From Thermodesulfobacteriota bacterium (lineage in GTDB: Bacteria; Desulfobacterota; Thermodesulfobacteria; Thermodesulfobacteriales; Thermodesulfobacteriaceae): a stretch of DNA of 38,988 bases. The notes under the pieces are model-generated. The model was not told the DNA's origin and ran no database searches. It saw only the letters and a program-made list of their open reading frames with translations. Shown here piece after piece: positions 1-8,329 of this stretch; positions within the stretch are counted from its first letter, which is position 1, and every line of letters begins with the position of its first letter. A program made the position numbers and the translations under genes. The stretch is from positions 1 through 38,988 of the forward strand of contig JAUQQL010000011.1 of assembly GCA_030578315.1 (NCBI GenBank), in the 5' to 3' direction.

Positions 1-20
1 TTGGTAAATTAAATTTTATA

Positions 21-1289
21 ATGGAGGGTGCTCTGATTTTTGTAGGTAATGAACTTCTCTCTGGGGTTGTTTTAAATACTAATAGTTTTTTAGCTTGCCA
101 GAAGTTAACTCAAGAAGGTTATTCGGTTAAAGAAATTGTAACTCTTCCTGATGAGATAAACTATTTAATAGAGTACTTAAAAAATTTTTTAAAAAAGTAC
201 GAATTTATATTGGTTTCTGGAGGTCTTGGTCCTACAGATGACGACATAACTAATTTAGCTGTTGCTAAAGCTTTTAATTTGCCTTTGATTGAGAATCCAA
301 ATTTTATTTTAGCTATATTAAACTCCAAGGAATATAAATTTTCTCAAGAAATAGCTCAAAAAATGGCTCTCCTTCCTCAAGGAGCTAAAATTCTTTCTAA
401 GGATTTTTCCATGGCTGGTTATTATCTAGAATTGAACCAAAAGCTTTTATTTTTTTTACCCGGAGTTCCTGAACAATTTAAATTTTTATTAGAAACTGAG
501 GTCTTACCTATTCTTAAAAAAAAGAAACCTTCAACTTCTAAAGTTTTTACTTTAAATTTTCGTTTTTTTGATCTTTGTGAAACCGATTTAAATCTTTTTC
601 TTAATCAAATAAAAGAGAAAAAAACTTATCAAAACATAGATGTTGGATACTATCCTATTTTTCCTGAAGTAAAGTTAGTACTTAAAGGAGAAGAAAAAGA
701 ATTAAGGCAGTTGGAGATCCTTATTAAAGAAAGATTTCAATATAATCTTGTAAGTACAGAAGACGAAAGTCTTCCCTTAGTAGTGGGGAAGCTTTTAGTT
801 CGAAAAGGAGAGAATCTTTCTGTTGCTGAATCCTGTTCAGGAGGATTTCTTTCTTCTCTAATTACCTCTATTTCCGGAAGTTCTCAGTATTTCGAAAGAG
901 GGTTTATAACTTATAGTCCTTTAAGTAAAATTGAACTTTTGGGAGTTAAAAAAGAAACTCTTGAAAAATTTGGACCAGTAAGTTTTGAAACTGCTTTAGA
1001 AATGGCAGAGGGTGCTAAAAAACAGGCTAAAACAGACTATGCTCTTTCTTTAACCGGAATAGCAGGACCTACAGGAGGAACCGAAAAAACTCCTGTAGGA
1101 ACGGTTTTTATAGGTATAGCCTCTAAAACCTTTGTCAAAGCTTATAAGTTTAGATTTCCTGGGAATAGAAAAGAAATTCAAATTTTAGCAAGTTATACTG
1201 CTCTAGATATCTTGAGGAGGACCCTTTTTTATGGTGAGAGCCTTTTTAGCTATAGATTTGCCATGGAAATTAAAGAAAAAAATTTATGA
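21..1289 (+). CDS. cinA: CinA family protein (nicotinamide-nucleotide amidohydrolase / MoCF-domain)
   Basis: A 422-residue CinA-type protein of normal full length. The N-terminal half is a MoCF/molybdopterin-binding-like domain (GNELLSG near residue 9, VSGGLGPTDDD near 66-76). The C-terminal third is the CinA amidohydrolase domain, with AESCSGG and later GIAGPTGGTEKTPVGTV. The family deamidates nicotinamide mononucleotide in pyridine-nucleotide salvage, and the N-terminal domain can hydrolyse ADP-ribose. The ATG at 21 places the first strand exactly where family members begin. The frame is open upstream to the window edge, so a start outside cannot be fully excluded. The 3' end overlaps thpR by 59 bp, giving CinA a slightly extended C-terminus. 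Confidence 0.92.
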   Translation: MEGALIFVGNELLSGVVLNTNSFLACQKLTQEGYSVKEIVTLPDEINYLIEYLKNFLKKYEFILVSGGLGPTDDDITNLAVAKAFNLPLIENPNFILAILNSKEYKFSQEIAQKMALLPQGAKILSKDFSMAGYYLELNQKLLFFLPGVPEQFKFLLETEVLPILKKKKPSTSKVFTLNFRFFDLCETDLNLFLNQIKEKKTYQNIDVGYYPIFPEVKLVLKGEEKELRQLEILIKERFQYNLVSTEDESLPLVVGKLLVRKGENLSVAESCSGGFLSSLITSISGSSQYFERGFITYSPLSKIELLGVKKETLEKFGPVSFETALEMAEGAKKQAKTDYALSLTGIAGPTGGTEKTPVGTVFIGIASKTFVKAYKFRFPGNRKEIQILASYTALDILRRTLFYGESLFSYRFAMEIKEKNL

Positions 1290-1809
1290 ATTAAGTCTTT
1301 TACCTATCCCTGACTCTTTAAAGGTTAAATGGGTAGAAGAAAAAAACTTACATTTAACTTTAAAATTTTTTGGTAACATTTCAGAAAATTTATTAGAGGA
1401 ACTTTATAAAGAAACTTTTAACAGTTTTCAAAATTTTATAAGTTTTGAGCTAGTTATAAACGATTTAGGATACTTTTCAGAAAAAGCCTCTCCAAGAGTA
1501 GTGTGGATAGGAATAAAAGATGAAGAAAAAAAGCTTGCAGAAGTTTACGAGAATCTAAAAAAAATATTTAAAAAATATAAAATAAAAGATACTTCGGAAA
1601 AGTTTCATCCTCATATTACCTTATTTAGAATTAAAAAATTAGGTAGTAAAGAAGATTTCGAAAAGTATTTTAATAAACTTAGTTCACGAGCCAATTTTTT
1701 ATTAAAAAATTTGAAATTTTCAGTAAGTGACTTAACTTTCTATAAAAGTACCCTTTATTCAAGCGGGCCTGTGTACGAAGTACTATATAAGGTTTATTTT
1801 AAAAATTGA
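1231..1809 (+). CDS. thpR: RNA 2',3'-cyclic phosphodiesterase (2H/LigT family)
   Basis: A 192-residue two-histidine phosphoesterase. The two HxT motifs are visible as H41-L-T43 (HLTLKFFG) and H128-I-T130 (HPHITLF). The N-terminus VRAFLAIDLP is the usual family opening. The family hydrolyses RNA 2',3'-cyclic phosphate ends to 2'-phosphates and was first described as a 2'-5' RNA ligase. The ATG at 1231 follows a GAGGAGG ribosome-binding site inside the cinA coding region, which supports translation from here despite the 59-bp overlap. It is probably cotranscribed with cinA and the following dehydrogenases. Confidence 0.93.
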   Translation: MVRAFLAIDLPWKLKKKIYELSLLPIPDSLKVKWVEEKNLHLTLKFFGNISENLLEELYKETFNSFQNFISFELVINDLGYFSEKASPRVVWIGIKDEEKKLAEVYENLKKIFKKYKIKDTSEKFHPHITLFRIKKLGSKEDFEKYFNKLSSRANFLLKNLKFSVSDLTFYKSTLYSSGPVYEVLYKVYFKN

Positions 1810-1824
1810 AAGGAGGTTAAAGAA

Positions 1825-2874
1825 GTGAACAAAGAAGTAATTTGTTTTTTTGAGATGCCTTTTGAGTGGCAAAGAGAAAAGTATCTTAATAAATTAAAAA
1901 ATAAACTTAAAGAAATTAATAAAGAGGTTGAAATTTATTTTGTAGATTATCCTTTAGATGAAACCACTGTTCGGATGCACCCAGAAATTTCTATTGCGGT
2001 AATTTATATTAATTCTTATATAACTTCTAAAGTTTTAGAAAAATTATCTAATCTTAAATTTTTGATTACTAGAACAACAGGCATAGACCATATTGACCTT
2101 TTAGCTTCTAAACGCCAAGGAGTTACTGTAGCAAATATTCCTTATTACGCTTCTATAACTGTTACAGAACACACTATTGCTCTTATGTTTGCTTTAGCTA
2201 GAAAAATGAGAGAAGTTTTACAAAAAACTCAAAAATTTCGGTTTTCGCGAGATGGGCTTTTAGGCCTAGACCTTTGCGGTAAAACTATAGGAGTTATTGG
2301 TACAGGAAATATAGGAAAAGAAATAGTTAGAATAGCTTATGGAATTGGTATGAAAATCTTGGCTTATGATATAAACCCTTCTCAAGAGTTAATAGAAAAA
2401 TATCAAGTAAAGTATGTGAGTTTAGAAGAACTTCTTGAAAACTCAGATGTAATTATTGTAATGGTTCCTTACTATTCTAAAACTCACCATCTTATTAATA
2501 AAAATAATATTAAATTAATAAAAGAAACTGCTATGTTAATTAACACAGCTAGAGGACCTATAGTTGATACAGAAGCTTTAATTTGGGCTTTAGAAAATGG
2601 AAAACTTAAAGGTGGGGTAGCTATAGATGTTTTTGAAGGAGAAAAAGTTTTATTACAAAATCTTTATTTAAAAGAAGGATACCATTGTCCTGAAGAAGAA
2701 AAAAAGGCTCTTAAAACCCTTCATCTATTAAAATATCCTAATGTAATGCTAACTCCTCATGTAGCTCACTACAGTATAGAGGCTATAGACAGAGTTATAG
2801 ACTGTGTGGTTGAAGAGATTGCCTATTTTCTTTTATACGGAACAAGTAAAGTTTCTTTTAAGGTTTATTTTTGA
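1825..2874 (+). CDS. D-2-hydroxyacid dehydrogenase (D-lactate dehydrogenase-like), copy 1
   Basis: A 349-residue NAD-dependent D-2-hydroxyacid dehydrogenase. The Rossmann motif GTGNIG is at 159-164, with an acidic residue at the end of the following strand (AYDINPS) favouring NAD over NADP. The catalytic triad is present as Arg243 (ARGPIVDT), Glu271 (DVFEGE) and His312 (TPHVAHYS). The family interconverts 2-keto acids and D-2-hydroxyacids; the pattern is closest to fermentative D-lactate dehydrogenases, but the substrate cannot be read from sequence. The start is GTG, 8 nt after a strong AAAGGAGG site. A closely similar paralogue follows immediately, so this is a tandem duplication. Confidence 0.88.
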   Translation: MNKEVICFFEMPFEWQREKYLNKLKNKLKEINKEVEIYFVDYPLDETTVRMHPEISIAVIYINSYITSKVLEKLSNLKFLITRTTGIDHIDLLASKRQGVTVANIPYYASITVTEHTIALMFALARKMREVLQKTQKFRFSRDGLLGLDLCGKTIGVIGTGNIGKEIVRIAYGIGMKILAYDINPSQELIEKYQVKYVSLEELLENSDVIIVMVPYYSKTHHLINKNNIKLIKETAMLINTARGPIVDTEALIWALENGKLKGGVAIDVFEGEKVLLQNLYLKEGYHCPEEEKKALKTLHLLKYPNVMLTPHVAHYSIEAIDRVIDCVVEEIAYFLLYGTSKVSFKVYF

Positions 2875-2909
2875 TAATTAAAATAATAAAAAAAGGAGGA
2901 AAGATTTTT

Positions 2910-3956
2910 ATGTCTGAAAAAATTTGTTTTTTTGAAATTACTCAAGACTGGCAACCAGAAATTTATTCACAAAAAATAAAAATGAAATTAGAGGAAGTTC
3001 AAAAAAAAGCTGAAATTATTTTTGTAGACGAACCTTTAAAAGAAGAAAATGCAGGAAATTATTGGGACATTTCTATAGCTTCTATTTATTTAGATTCTTT
3101 AATTACTGAAAATGTCTTACAAAAGATGCCTGCCTTAAAACTGATTATAACTAGAACTGCGGGTTTTGATCACATAGATATATTAGCCTGTAAACGAAAA
3201 GGGATAGCTGTTTCTAATATCCCAAGTTATGCTCCTACTACAGCTGCAGAATATGTATTTAGTTTAATTTTTACTTTGGCTAGAAAACTTCATGTAGCGT
3301 TTGAAAAGGTCAAAAATTTTGATTTTTCAAGAGAAGGGCTTTTAGGCATAGATCTTTTCCAAAAAACTATAGGGATTATTGGAACAGGAAATATTGGAAG
3401 TGAAGTAGCAAGACTAGCTTATGGAATAGGGATGAGAATTTTAGCTTATGATATCAATCCTTCTCGGTGGCTGGTAGAGAAGTATAAAGTTGAATATGTT
3501 TCTTTAGAACATCTTCTTAGAGAATCTGATGTTATAGTTATAATGATTCCTTTTTATTCTAAAACTTATCACTTTATAAACAAAGAAAATATTAAGTTAG
3601 TTAAAGAAAACTCTATGTTAATAAATGTAGCTAGAGGACCGCTTATTGATACAGATGCCTTACTTTGGGCTTTAGAGAATGGAAAACTCAAAGGAGGTAT
3701 AGCTTTGGATGTCTTTGAGGGAGACCATTTATTTTTAGAAGAACTTTACTTAAAAGATAAAGTTATTCCGTGGGAGGAGTGTCAAAAAAGTTTAAAAGCT
3801 TTAAAACTTTTAAGCTATCCTCAAATAATTTACACTCCAAGATTAGCTGACTACACTGAAGAAGGTCTAGAAAAATTAAAAGATTTAGTTATAAGAGATA
3901 TTGTTCACTTCTTAACTTATGGGAGTTGTCTTAGTCAGGTAGAACCTTACTTTTAA
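2910..3956 (+). CDS. D-2-hydroxyacid dehydrogenase paralogue, copy 2, catalytic His replaced by Arg
   Basis: A 348-residue tandem paralogue of the upstream gene, alignable end to end. The NAD-binding GTGNIG motif (about 158-163), Arg242 (ARGPLIDT) and Glu270 (DVFEGD) are kept. The catalytic His of the TPH motif is Arg311 (YTPRLADYT; codon aga at 3840-3842). In this family the His is the proton donor/acceptor, so classic dehydrogenase activity should be weak or lost. The frame is open from 2871, but I chose the ATG at 2910 because it follows AAAGGAGG at proper spacing and matches the start of copy 1. The 3' end overlaps the convergent Memo-family gene by 4 bp. Confidence 0.85.
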   Translation: MSEKICFFEITQDWQPEIYSQKIKMKLEEVQKKAEIIFVDEPLKEENAGNYWDISIASIYLDSLITENVLQKMPALKLIITRTAGFDHIDILACKRKGIAVSNIPSYAPTTAAEYVFSLIFTLARKLHVAFEKVKNFDFSREGLLGIDLFQKTIGIIGTGNIGSEVARLAYGIGMRILAYDINPSRWLVEKYKVEYVSLEHLLRESDVIVIMIPFYSKTYHFINKENIKLVKENSMLINVARGPLIDTDALLWALENGKLKGGIALDVFEGDHLFLEELYLKDKVIPWEECQKSLKALKLLSYPQIIYTPRLADYTEEGLEKLKDLVIRDIVHFLTYGSCLSQVEPYF

Positions 3957-5134
3957 AAACTATATCCTGCAGACACTACAGAAACCATAGAACCTGGTCC
4001 GAAAGGAAGACCTTCCTGATAGTAAATTTCTAAAGATCCTTTTAAATTAGCCTTACGAATAAGTAGACATAAAACATAAAGGCATCCAATTCCACAAATT
4101 TTCATATCTTTGTATTCTTCTACTTTTTCTAAAAATTTTTCTTCTTCTCCATTTACCGAAAGTTCTAATAAAGTTTTATCAACTTCTAAGGCTCTTAATT
4201 TGTGAGCTTCAGTTGCAGGAAATAAGTCTCCATATCTAATACCTAGGTGACAGAAATCTATTCCTAAAACTATATAAGTCTTTTCATCCATTAATTCTAA
4301 TATTCCTTCTACAAAAGCATTTACTAAATCTTTTTGGTTAAGAATATTAGATAAAGAGCCTATTAAAATAGGTAAAATTACGAATTCTTCTCTTAATAAG
4401 TAATGTAGAAACAAAGCCTGAAATTCAATAGAGTGTTCCCACTTATGTGCTATGTGGTCAAAATAAAGTTCTAGTTTTTTGCTACGGTTAAGATAAAAAA
4501 GTCCACCTCGATCATTTTTAATTATACCAAAAGGGGTGGCTAAGTTTTTAGTTAAAACCGAATAAGGAAGGTCTAAGTAGTGTCCCACTCCTAATACAAT
4601 TATTCTTGCACCAGCTGAAGGTTTAAATTTGCTGTAACTTTCTCCAAAAGCCTTAGCTCCTACTTTTATATCTATGTGAGGGGCAATAAGAATTTTAGGA
4701 GAACTGGAAGAACTTTTGGCTAACTTTAAAATATCTTCTACAAAAAACTTAGCTTCGGAAGAAGAAAGAGGATAAGCTTTATCAGCAAAAACCATAGGTC
4801 TAACTTTAAGCTCAAGCCACTTAGTATAAACCTTGTTTTTAATTTCCTCAAATTTTTCACTCCACAAAAAGCCTTTTTCGTCGAGGTATTTTACTATTTT
4901 TTGAATTTCTTCTAAAGGCACCAAAGTTCCCAATTTTTTGGTTGCCTCCACCTGTAGATCTCTTAAGTCATGATTTCCATCCATCAGAGCTAATAAAAAT
5001 CCCAAACTTTGAGGAATAATTAGAATCTCTTCTACTAATCCTACAGGGTCTCTTAATAAAAAAACAGGTTGACCCTGCCACTGAGATGGAATAGCATCAA
5101 TTTGTCTTAAAATAGGTTTATAGTCTGGACTCAT
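3953..5134 (-). CDS. amrB: Memo-family protein (AmmeMemoRadiSam system protein B) with extra N-terminal domain
   Basis: A 393-residue protein whose region from about 110 to the end is a Memo-type metal-binding fold related to class III extradiol dioxygenases. Visible signature pieces are IAPHID (151-155), LGVGHYLDLP, HKWEHSIEF (about 230-238), GIDFCHLG and KICGIG (Cys347). Human Memo is about 300 residues, so the first ~100 residues are additional. They resemble a PqqD/RRE-like winged helix: a hydrophobic strand, a LLALMDGNHDLRDL-type helix pair, then a YLDEKGFL end. I chose the ATG at 5134, 2 nt after the preceding stop and behind GGAGAGG, over an in-frame start at 5179. The usual partners AMMECR1 and the radical SAM AmrS are not in the window. 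Function is unknown. Confidence 0.8.
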   Translation of the reverse strand: MSPDYKPILRQIDAIPSQWQGQPVFLLRDPVGLVEEILIIPQSLGFLLALMDGNHDLRDLQVEATKKLGTLVPLEEIQKIVKYLDEKGFLWSEKFEEIKNKVYTKWLELKVRPMVFADKAYPLSSSEAKFFVEDILKLAKSSSSSPKILIAPHIDIKVGAKAFGESYSKFKPSAGARIIVLGVGHYLDLPYSVLTKNLATPFGIIKNDRGGLFYLNRSKKLELYFDHIAHKWEHSIEFQALFLHYLLREEFVILPILIGSLSNILNQKDLVNAFVEGILELMDEKTYIVLGIDFCHLGIRYGDLFPATEAHKLRALEVDKTLLELSVNGEEEKFLEKVEEYKDMKICGIGCLYVLCLLIRKANLKGSLEIYYQEGLPFGPGSMVSVVSAGYSF

Positions 5135-5136
5135 TT

Positions 5137-5919
5137 TTAGCTTGCCTCTCCAAAATCTTCTGAAGTTAATTCTTCGCAAGCTACTTTTACTCTTTCTATA
5201 GCAGAATAGAAATTCTCTTCTATTGTTCTTACTCTTACACCAAAAGCTTTCTGAACGGCTTTTCTTACAATTTCACCCTTAAGTAGAGCGTTTTCCCATC
5301 CAAATTCTGCATATTTTTGATTCACCACCTGGTTAAGCTCAAGAAGGGCTTCAGCTCTTTTTCTTCTTTCTTTAGCAGCTTCTTCTAAAGGCAAGTCTAA
5401 AAACTGATCTATTTTGGAGACGAAATTTTCATAAAAACTGGCTGGAAATCTACCATCATATTCTTCTATAGCAAATCCAAAAGTTATAAAAATAGGGTCT
5501 TTAAAATAAGTAAAAAGTTCGCTTTCTATTATTTCAGGATTTTCTTTTAGCAAGTCCATATACAACCGATAAGCCTGTTTAGATTTTTCTTTTACATTGG
5601 GAGGTTTTTCAGTATTAAACTCTAAAATATAGTGATAAAGACTTTCATCTACCACAATACCTAAAATTTCTCTTGCTCCTAAATCCCTCATAGCTTCTAA
5701 ACGGTGTCTTCCATCCACCACATAATATTTACCATCCTTAGGAGCAACTATTATAGGAGTTAAAAAACCTAATTTTTCTATAACCATTTCTAAATGTTTT
5801 TTTAAACTTTCCGATAAGTCTCTTTGAAAAGGAGGAATGAATATTTCGTCCAACTTAAAAAGAGCTAATTTGAGAGTTTGTTTTCTTACAGGTTCTTCAA
5901 AAGTAGCAATTTCTTTCAT
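5137..5919 (-). CDS. ParB N-terminal-like nuclease-domain protein
   Basis: A 260-residue protein with a ParB/Srx-type N-terminal domain at about 18-95. It contains the VDGRHRLEA box (68-76) in place of the GERRxRA box of canonical Spo0J/ParB, followed by GAREILGIVVDE. The C-terminal ~150 residues are helical and charged, and I do not recognise a classical ParB HTH or dimer domain there. The family contains CTP-binding or DNA-binding switches as well as nuclease-like proteins, so the role is open. It sits 32 bp downstream of ftsZ in the same operon and just before the Memo-family gene, hinting at a link to division or chromosome positioning. The ATG at 5919 has an AAGGGGGG site upstream. Confidence 0.78.
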   Translation of the reverse strand: MKEIATFEEPVRKQTLKLALFKLDEIFIPPFQRDLSESLKKHLEMVIEKLGFLTPIIVAPKDGKYYVVDGRHRLEAMRDLGAREILGIVVDESLYHYILEFNTEKPPNVKEKSKQAYRLYMDLLKENPEIIESELFTYFKDPIFITFGFAIEEYDGRFPASFYENFVSKIDQFLDLPLEEAAKERRKRAEALLELNQVVNQKYAEFGWENALLKGEIVRKAVQKAFGVRVRTIEENFYSAIERVKVACEELTSEDFGEAS

Positions 5920-5951
5920 TCTCTAGATCCCCCCTTTATTTATAAAGGAGT

Positions 5952-7073
5952 TTAATCTGCACTTCTTCTTAAAAAAGTAGGAATTTCAAGTAATTCTTCG
6001 GAAATAAAATCTAAAGAAAACTTTTTTCTTCTTTCTTCTTTTTTTCTCAGTGATTCATCTAAGTAAATAACTCCCTCTTTTTCAGGAGTTGAAATTTCTT
6101 TTCCTTCTTTTAATCCTGTAGCAATTACTGTTACTCTTAATAGATCTCCCAAACTTTCGTCAAAAACTATACCCCAGAAAACTTTTGCGTCTGGGTGAAG
6201 TTCTTTAGAAATAGTAGAAGTAATAATTTGAGTTTCCTGTAAGGTTAAGGTATCAGGATGTACAGTAATATTCAGAATCAGCCCTTTAGCTCCTGAAATG
6301 GAAAGATCCTCAAGAAGGGGGCTAGATATAGCCATTTGAGTTGCAATTTCTGCCCTTTCTTCGCCACTTGCCTCTCCCATTCCCATAAGAGCTAATCCTC
6401 CACTTTCACTCATAACCATTTTTACATCAGCAAAATCCAAATTGATATAACCAGGGGAAAGAATTAAATCAGAAATTCCCTTTACTGCATAATATAATAC
6501 ATCATCTGCTTTTTTAAACATTTCAAAAAGTTTTTCTTGAGGAGAACCCAAGGTTATTAATCTGTCATTAGGTATAACTATCATAGTATCTACATATTTT
6601 TTTAGTTCTTCTAGTCCTTCTTCCGCTATTTTCATTCTATATCTTCCTTCAAAACTAAATGGTTTGGTCACCACTGCTACAGTTAAAATTTCCATTTCTT
6701 TACATATTCTGGCTATTACTGGAGAAGCTCCAGTTCCAGTACCTCCTCCCATTCCAGCAGCTATAAAAACCATATCAGTATTTTTTAGATACTCTCTAAT
6801 TTCTCTTTCACTCTCTAGAGCTGATTGTCTACCAATTTCAGGATCTCCTCCTGCTCCCAATCCTTTAGTTAAATTTTTTCCTAAATGAATTTTAATAGGA
6901 GCTAAATTAAGACTTAAAATTTTATAATCGGTGTTGGCTGCTATAAACTCTACTCCTTGAAGACCTTTTTTTATCATATTTCCTAAAGCATTTCCTCCAC
7001 CACCACCTACTCCTATAACTTTTATATTTGGTTGAATCTTGAGTTCCAAATCTTCTCCTAATGTATTAACCAT
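5952..7073 (-). CDS. ftsZ: Cell division protein FtsZ
   Basis: A 373-residue tubulin homologue that polymerises into the Z-ring at mid-cell. The nucleotide-binding GVGGGGGNA is at about 21-29 and the tubulin signature GGGTGTGASP at 109-118. The N-terminal GTPase half is followed by the C-terminal FtsZ domain and a short linker. The tail EIPTFLRRSAD is the conserved C-terminal peptide that binds FtsA and other anchors. The ATG at 7073 is preceded by GGTGGGAGG. It lies 38 bp downstream of ftsA, the classical order, and is followed by two non-canonical genes (ParB-like, Memo-like). Confidence 0.98.
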   Translation of the reverse strand: MVNTLGEDLELKIQPNIKVIGVGGGGGNALGNMIKKGLQGVEFIAANTDYKILSLNLAPIKIHLGKNLTKGLGAGGDPEIGRQSALESEREIREYLKNTDMVFIAAGMGGGTGTGASPVIARICKEMEILTVAVVTKPFSFEGRYRMKIAEEGLEELKKYVDTMIVIPNDRLITLGSPQEKLFEMFKKADDVLYYAVKGISDLILSPGYINLDFADVKMVMSESGGLALMGMGEASGEERAEIATQMAISSPLLEDLSISGAKGLILNITVHPDTLTLQETQIITSTISKELHPDAKVFWGIVFDESLGDLLRVTVIATGLKEGKEISTPEKEGVIYLDESLRKKEERRKKFSLDFISEELLEIPTFLRRSAD

Positions 7074-7111
7074 TTTTTTCCTCCCACCTTTCAGTTTTAG
7101 GTTTTAAAATT

Positions 7112-8326
7112 TTAAATTTTTAATCTTATAAATTCTTTAATTTTCTCCCAAAAGCTTTTACCTTTGGCTTTCTCCTCTTTTTCGGTTTCTAAAGAATTGT
7201 AAGCATAAAGCAATAATCCTACAGCAGTTGCATATTGAGGATGATAAATTTCTTCAGTAAGTCCCGGCAGTTTTGGAGGATATCCAATTCTTGTAGGTAG
7301 GTCTAAAATCTGGTCTGCAAGATAAATTATTCCTGGAAGAAGTGCAGATCCTCCGGTAAGAACCAAACCACTAGTAATTTTTGTCCTATCTCCAAGATTA
7401 TCTATTTCTGCTTCTACCAACTCTAAAAGTTCTCGCACTCTAAGTTCTAAAATTTCTGCTAAAACTTTTCTGCTTAGCTTTTTAGACGGTCTATTTCCTA
7501 TACCAGGAACTTCTATAATTTCTTCTTCATTTATTAGTTCTTTTAAACAAACTCCAAACTGAATTTTTAATTTTTCTGCTTCGGTTTTTGAGGTTCTAAG
7601 TCCTATGGCTAGATCATTAGTCAAAAGCTCTCCGCCTACAGGAATAGAAGATACAAACCTTAAAACATTATCCCAAAAGCAAACTATATCTGTAGTTCCT
7701 CCTCCAAAGTCTATAAGTAATACTCCCAATTCTTTTTCCTCGGAAGTTAAAACTGCTTCTGCAGAAGCCAGTCCCTGAAAAATTACTTCTTCAACCTCCA
7801 AATCAAGTTTTTCAAAGCATCGCATTAAATTTTGTACCACAGAACGATTAGCAGTAATAAATTGAACATGTGCTTCCAATCTCATACCAGTCATTCCAAC
7901 AGGATGTAAAATTCCTCGGTGCTGATCTACAATAAATTCTTGAGGAATAATATGTAAAATAATTCGGTCAGGAGGAAGCTCAATAGATTGAGCAGAATCT
8001 AGCACTTCTTGTACCTCGTTAGGGGTTACTTGTTTTTCTTTTAAAGCTACTACCCCCATTCCAGAAATAGTTTTAATATGACTTCCTGCTATACTAGTAT
8101 AAACATTCTTAACATTTACTTTAGCTTGAGTTTTGGCTTTTTCTATGGCACTTTTTATACTTGCAGTAGCTTCTTCTATGTTAATGACCACTCCCTTTTT
8201 TAATCCCTTAGAAGGAACTACCCCCATCCCAGTAACCCAAAGCTTACCCTCTTTTTCCTCTCCTATAAGAGCACAAATTTTGGTTGTCCCTATATCTACT
8301 ACTAAAATAGCATCTCCCTTACTCAT
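7112..8326 (-). CDS. ftsA: Cell division protein FtsA
   Basis: A 404-residue actin-fold ATPase that tethers FtsZ to the membrane. The N-terminal phosphate loop is VVDIGTTKICALIGE (about 9-23), phosphate-2 is LLIDFGGGTTDIVCF, and the adenosine motif is LVLTGGSALLPG. The C-terminus ends in an amphipathic helix (SFWEKIKEFIRLKI), the expected membrane-targeting sequence. Length is normal. It starts at an ATG 3 bp after the ftsQ stop and is translationally close to its neighbours in the ftsQ-ftsA-ftsZ order. Confidence 0.97.
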   Translation of the reverse strand: MSKGDAILVVDIGTTKICALIGEEKEGKLWVTGMGVVPSKGLKKGVVINIEEATASIKSAIEKAKTQAKVNVKNVYTSIAGSHIKTISGMGVVALKEKQVTPNEVQEVLDSAQSIELPPDRIILHIIPQEFIVDQHRGILHPVGMTGMRLEAHVQFITANRSVVQNLMRCFEKLDLEVEEVIFQGLASAEAVLTSEEKELGVLLIDFGGGTTDIVCFWDNVLRFVSSIPVGGELLTNDLAIGLRTSKTEAEKLKIQFGVCLKELINEEEIIEVPGIGNRPSKKLSRKVLAEILELRVRELLELVEAEIDNLGDRTKITSGLVLTGGSALLPGIIYLADQILDLPTRIGYPPKLPGLTEEIYHPQYATAVGLLLYAYNSLETEKEEKAKGKSFWEKIKEFIRLKI

Positions 8327-8329
8327 TTT

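Noticed and set aside
56-61. General possibility of CRISPR arrays, tRNA or rRNA genes in the window
   Set aside because: I saw no regularly spaced repeats other than the 10-bp MraZ repeats and no tRNA- or rRNA-like segment; the placeholder interval has no special content.
6664-6888. Open frames antisense to ftsZ, ftsA, murB, murC, murG, murE and pyrD
   Set aside because: They lie wholly inside well-supported genes, have no family features and reflect the codon bias of the sense gene.
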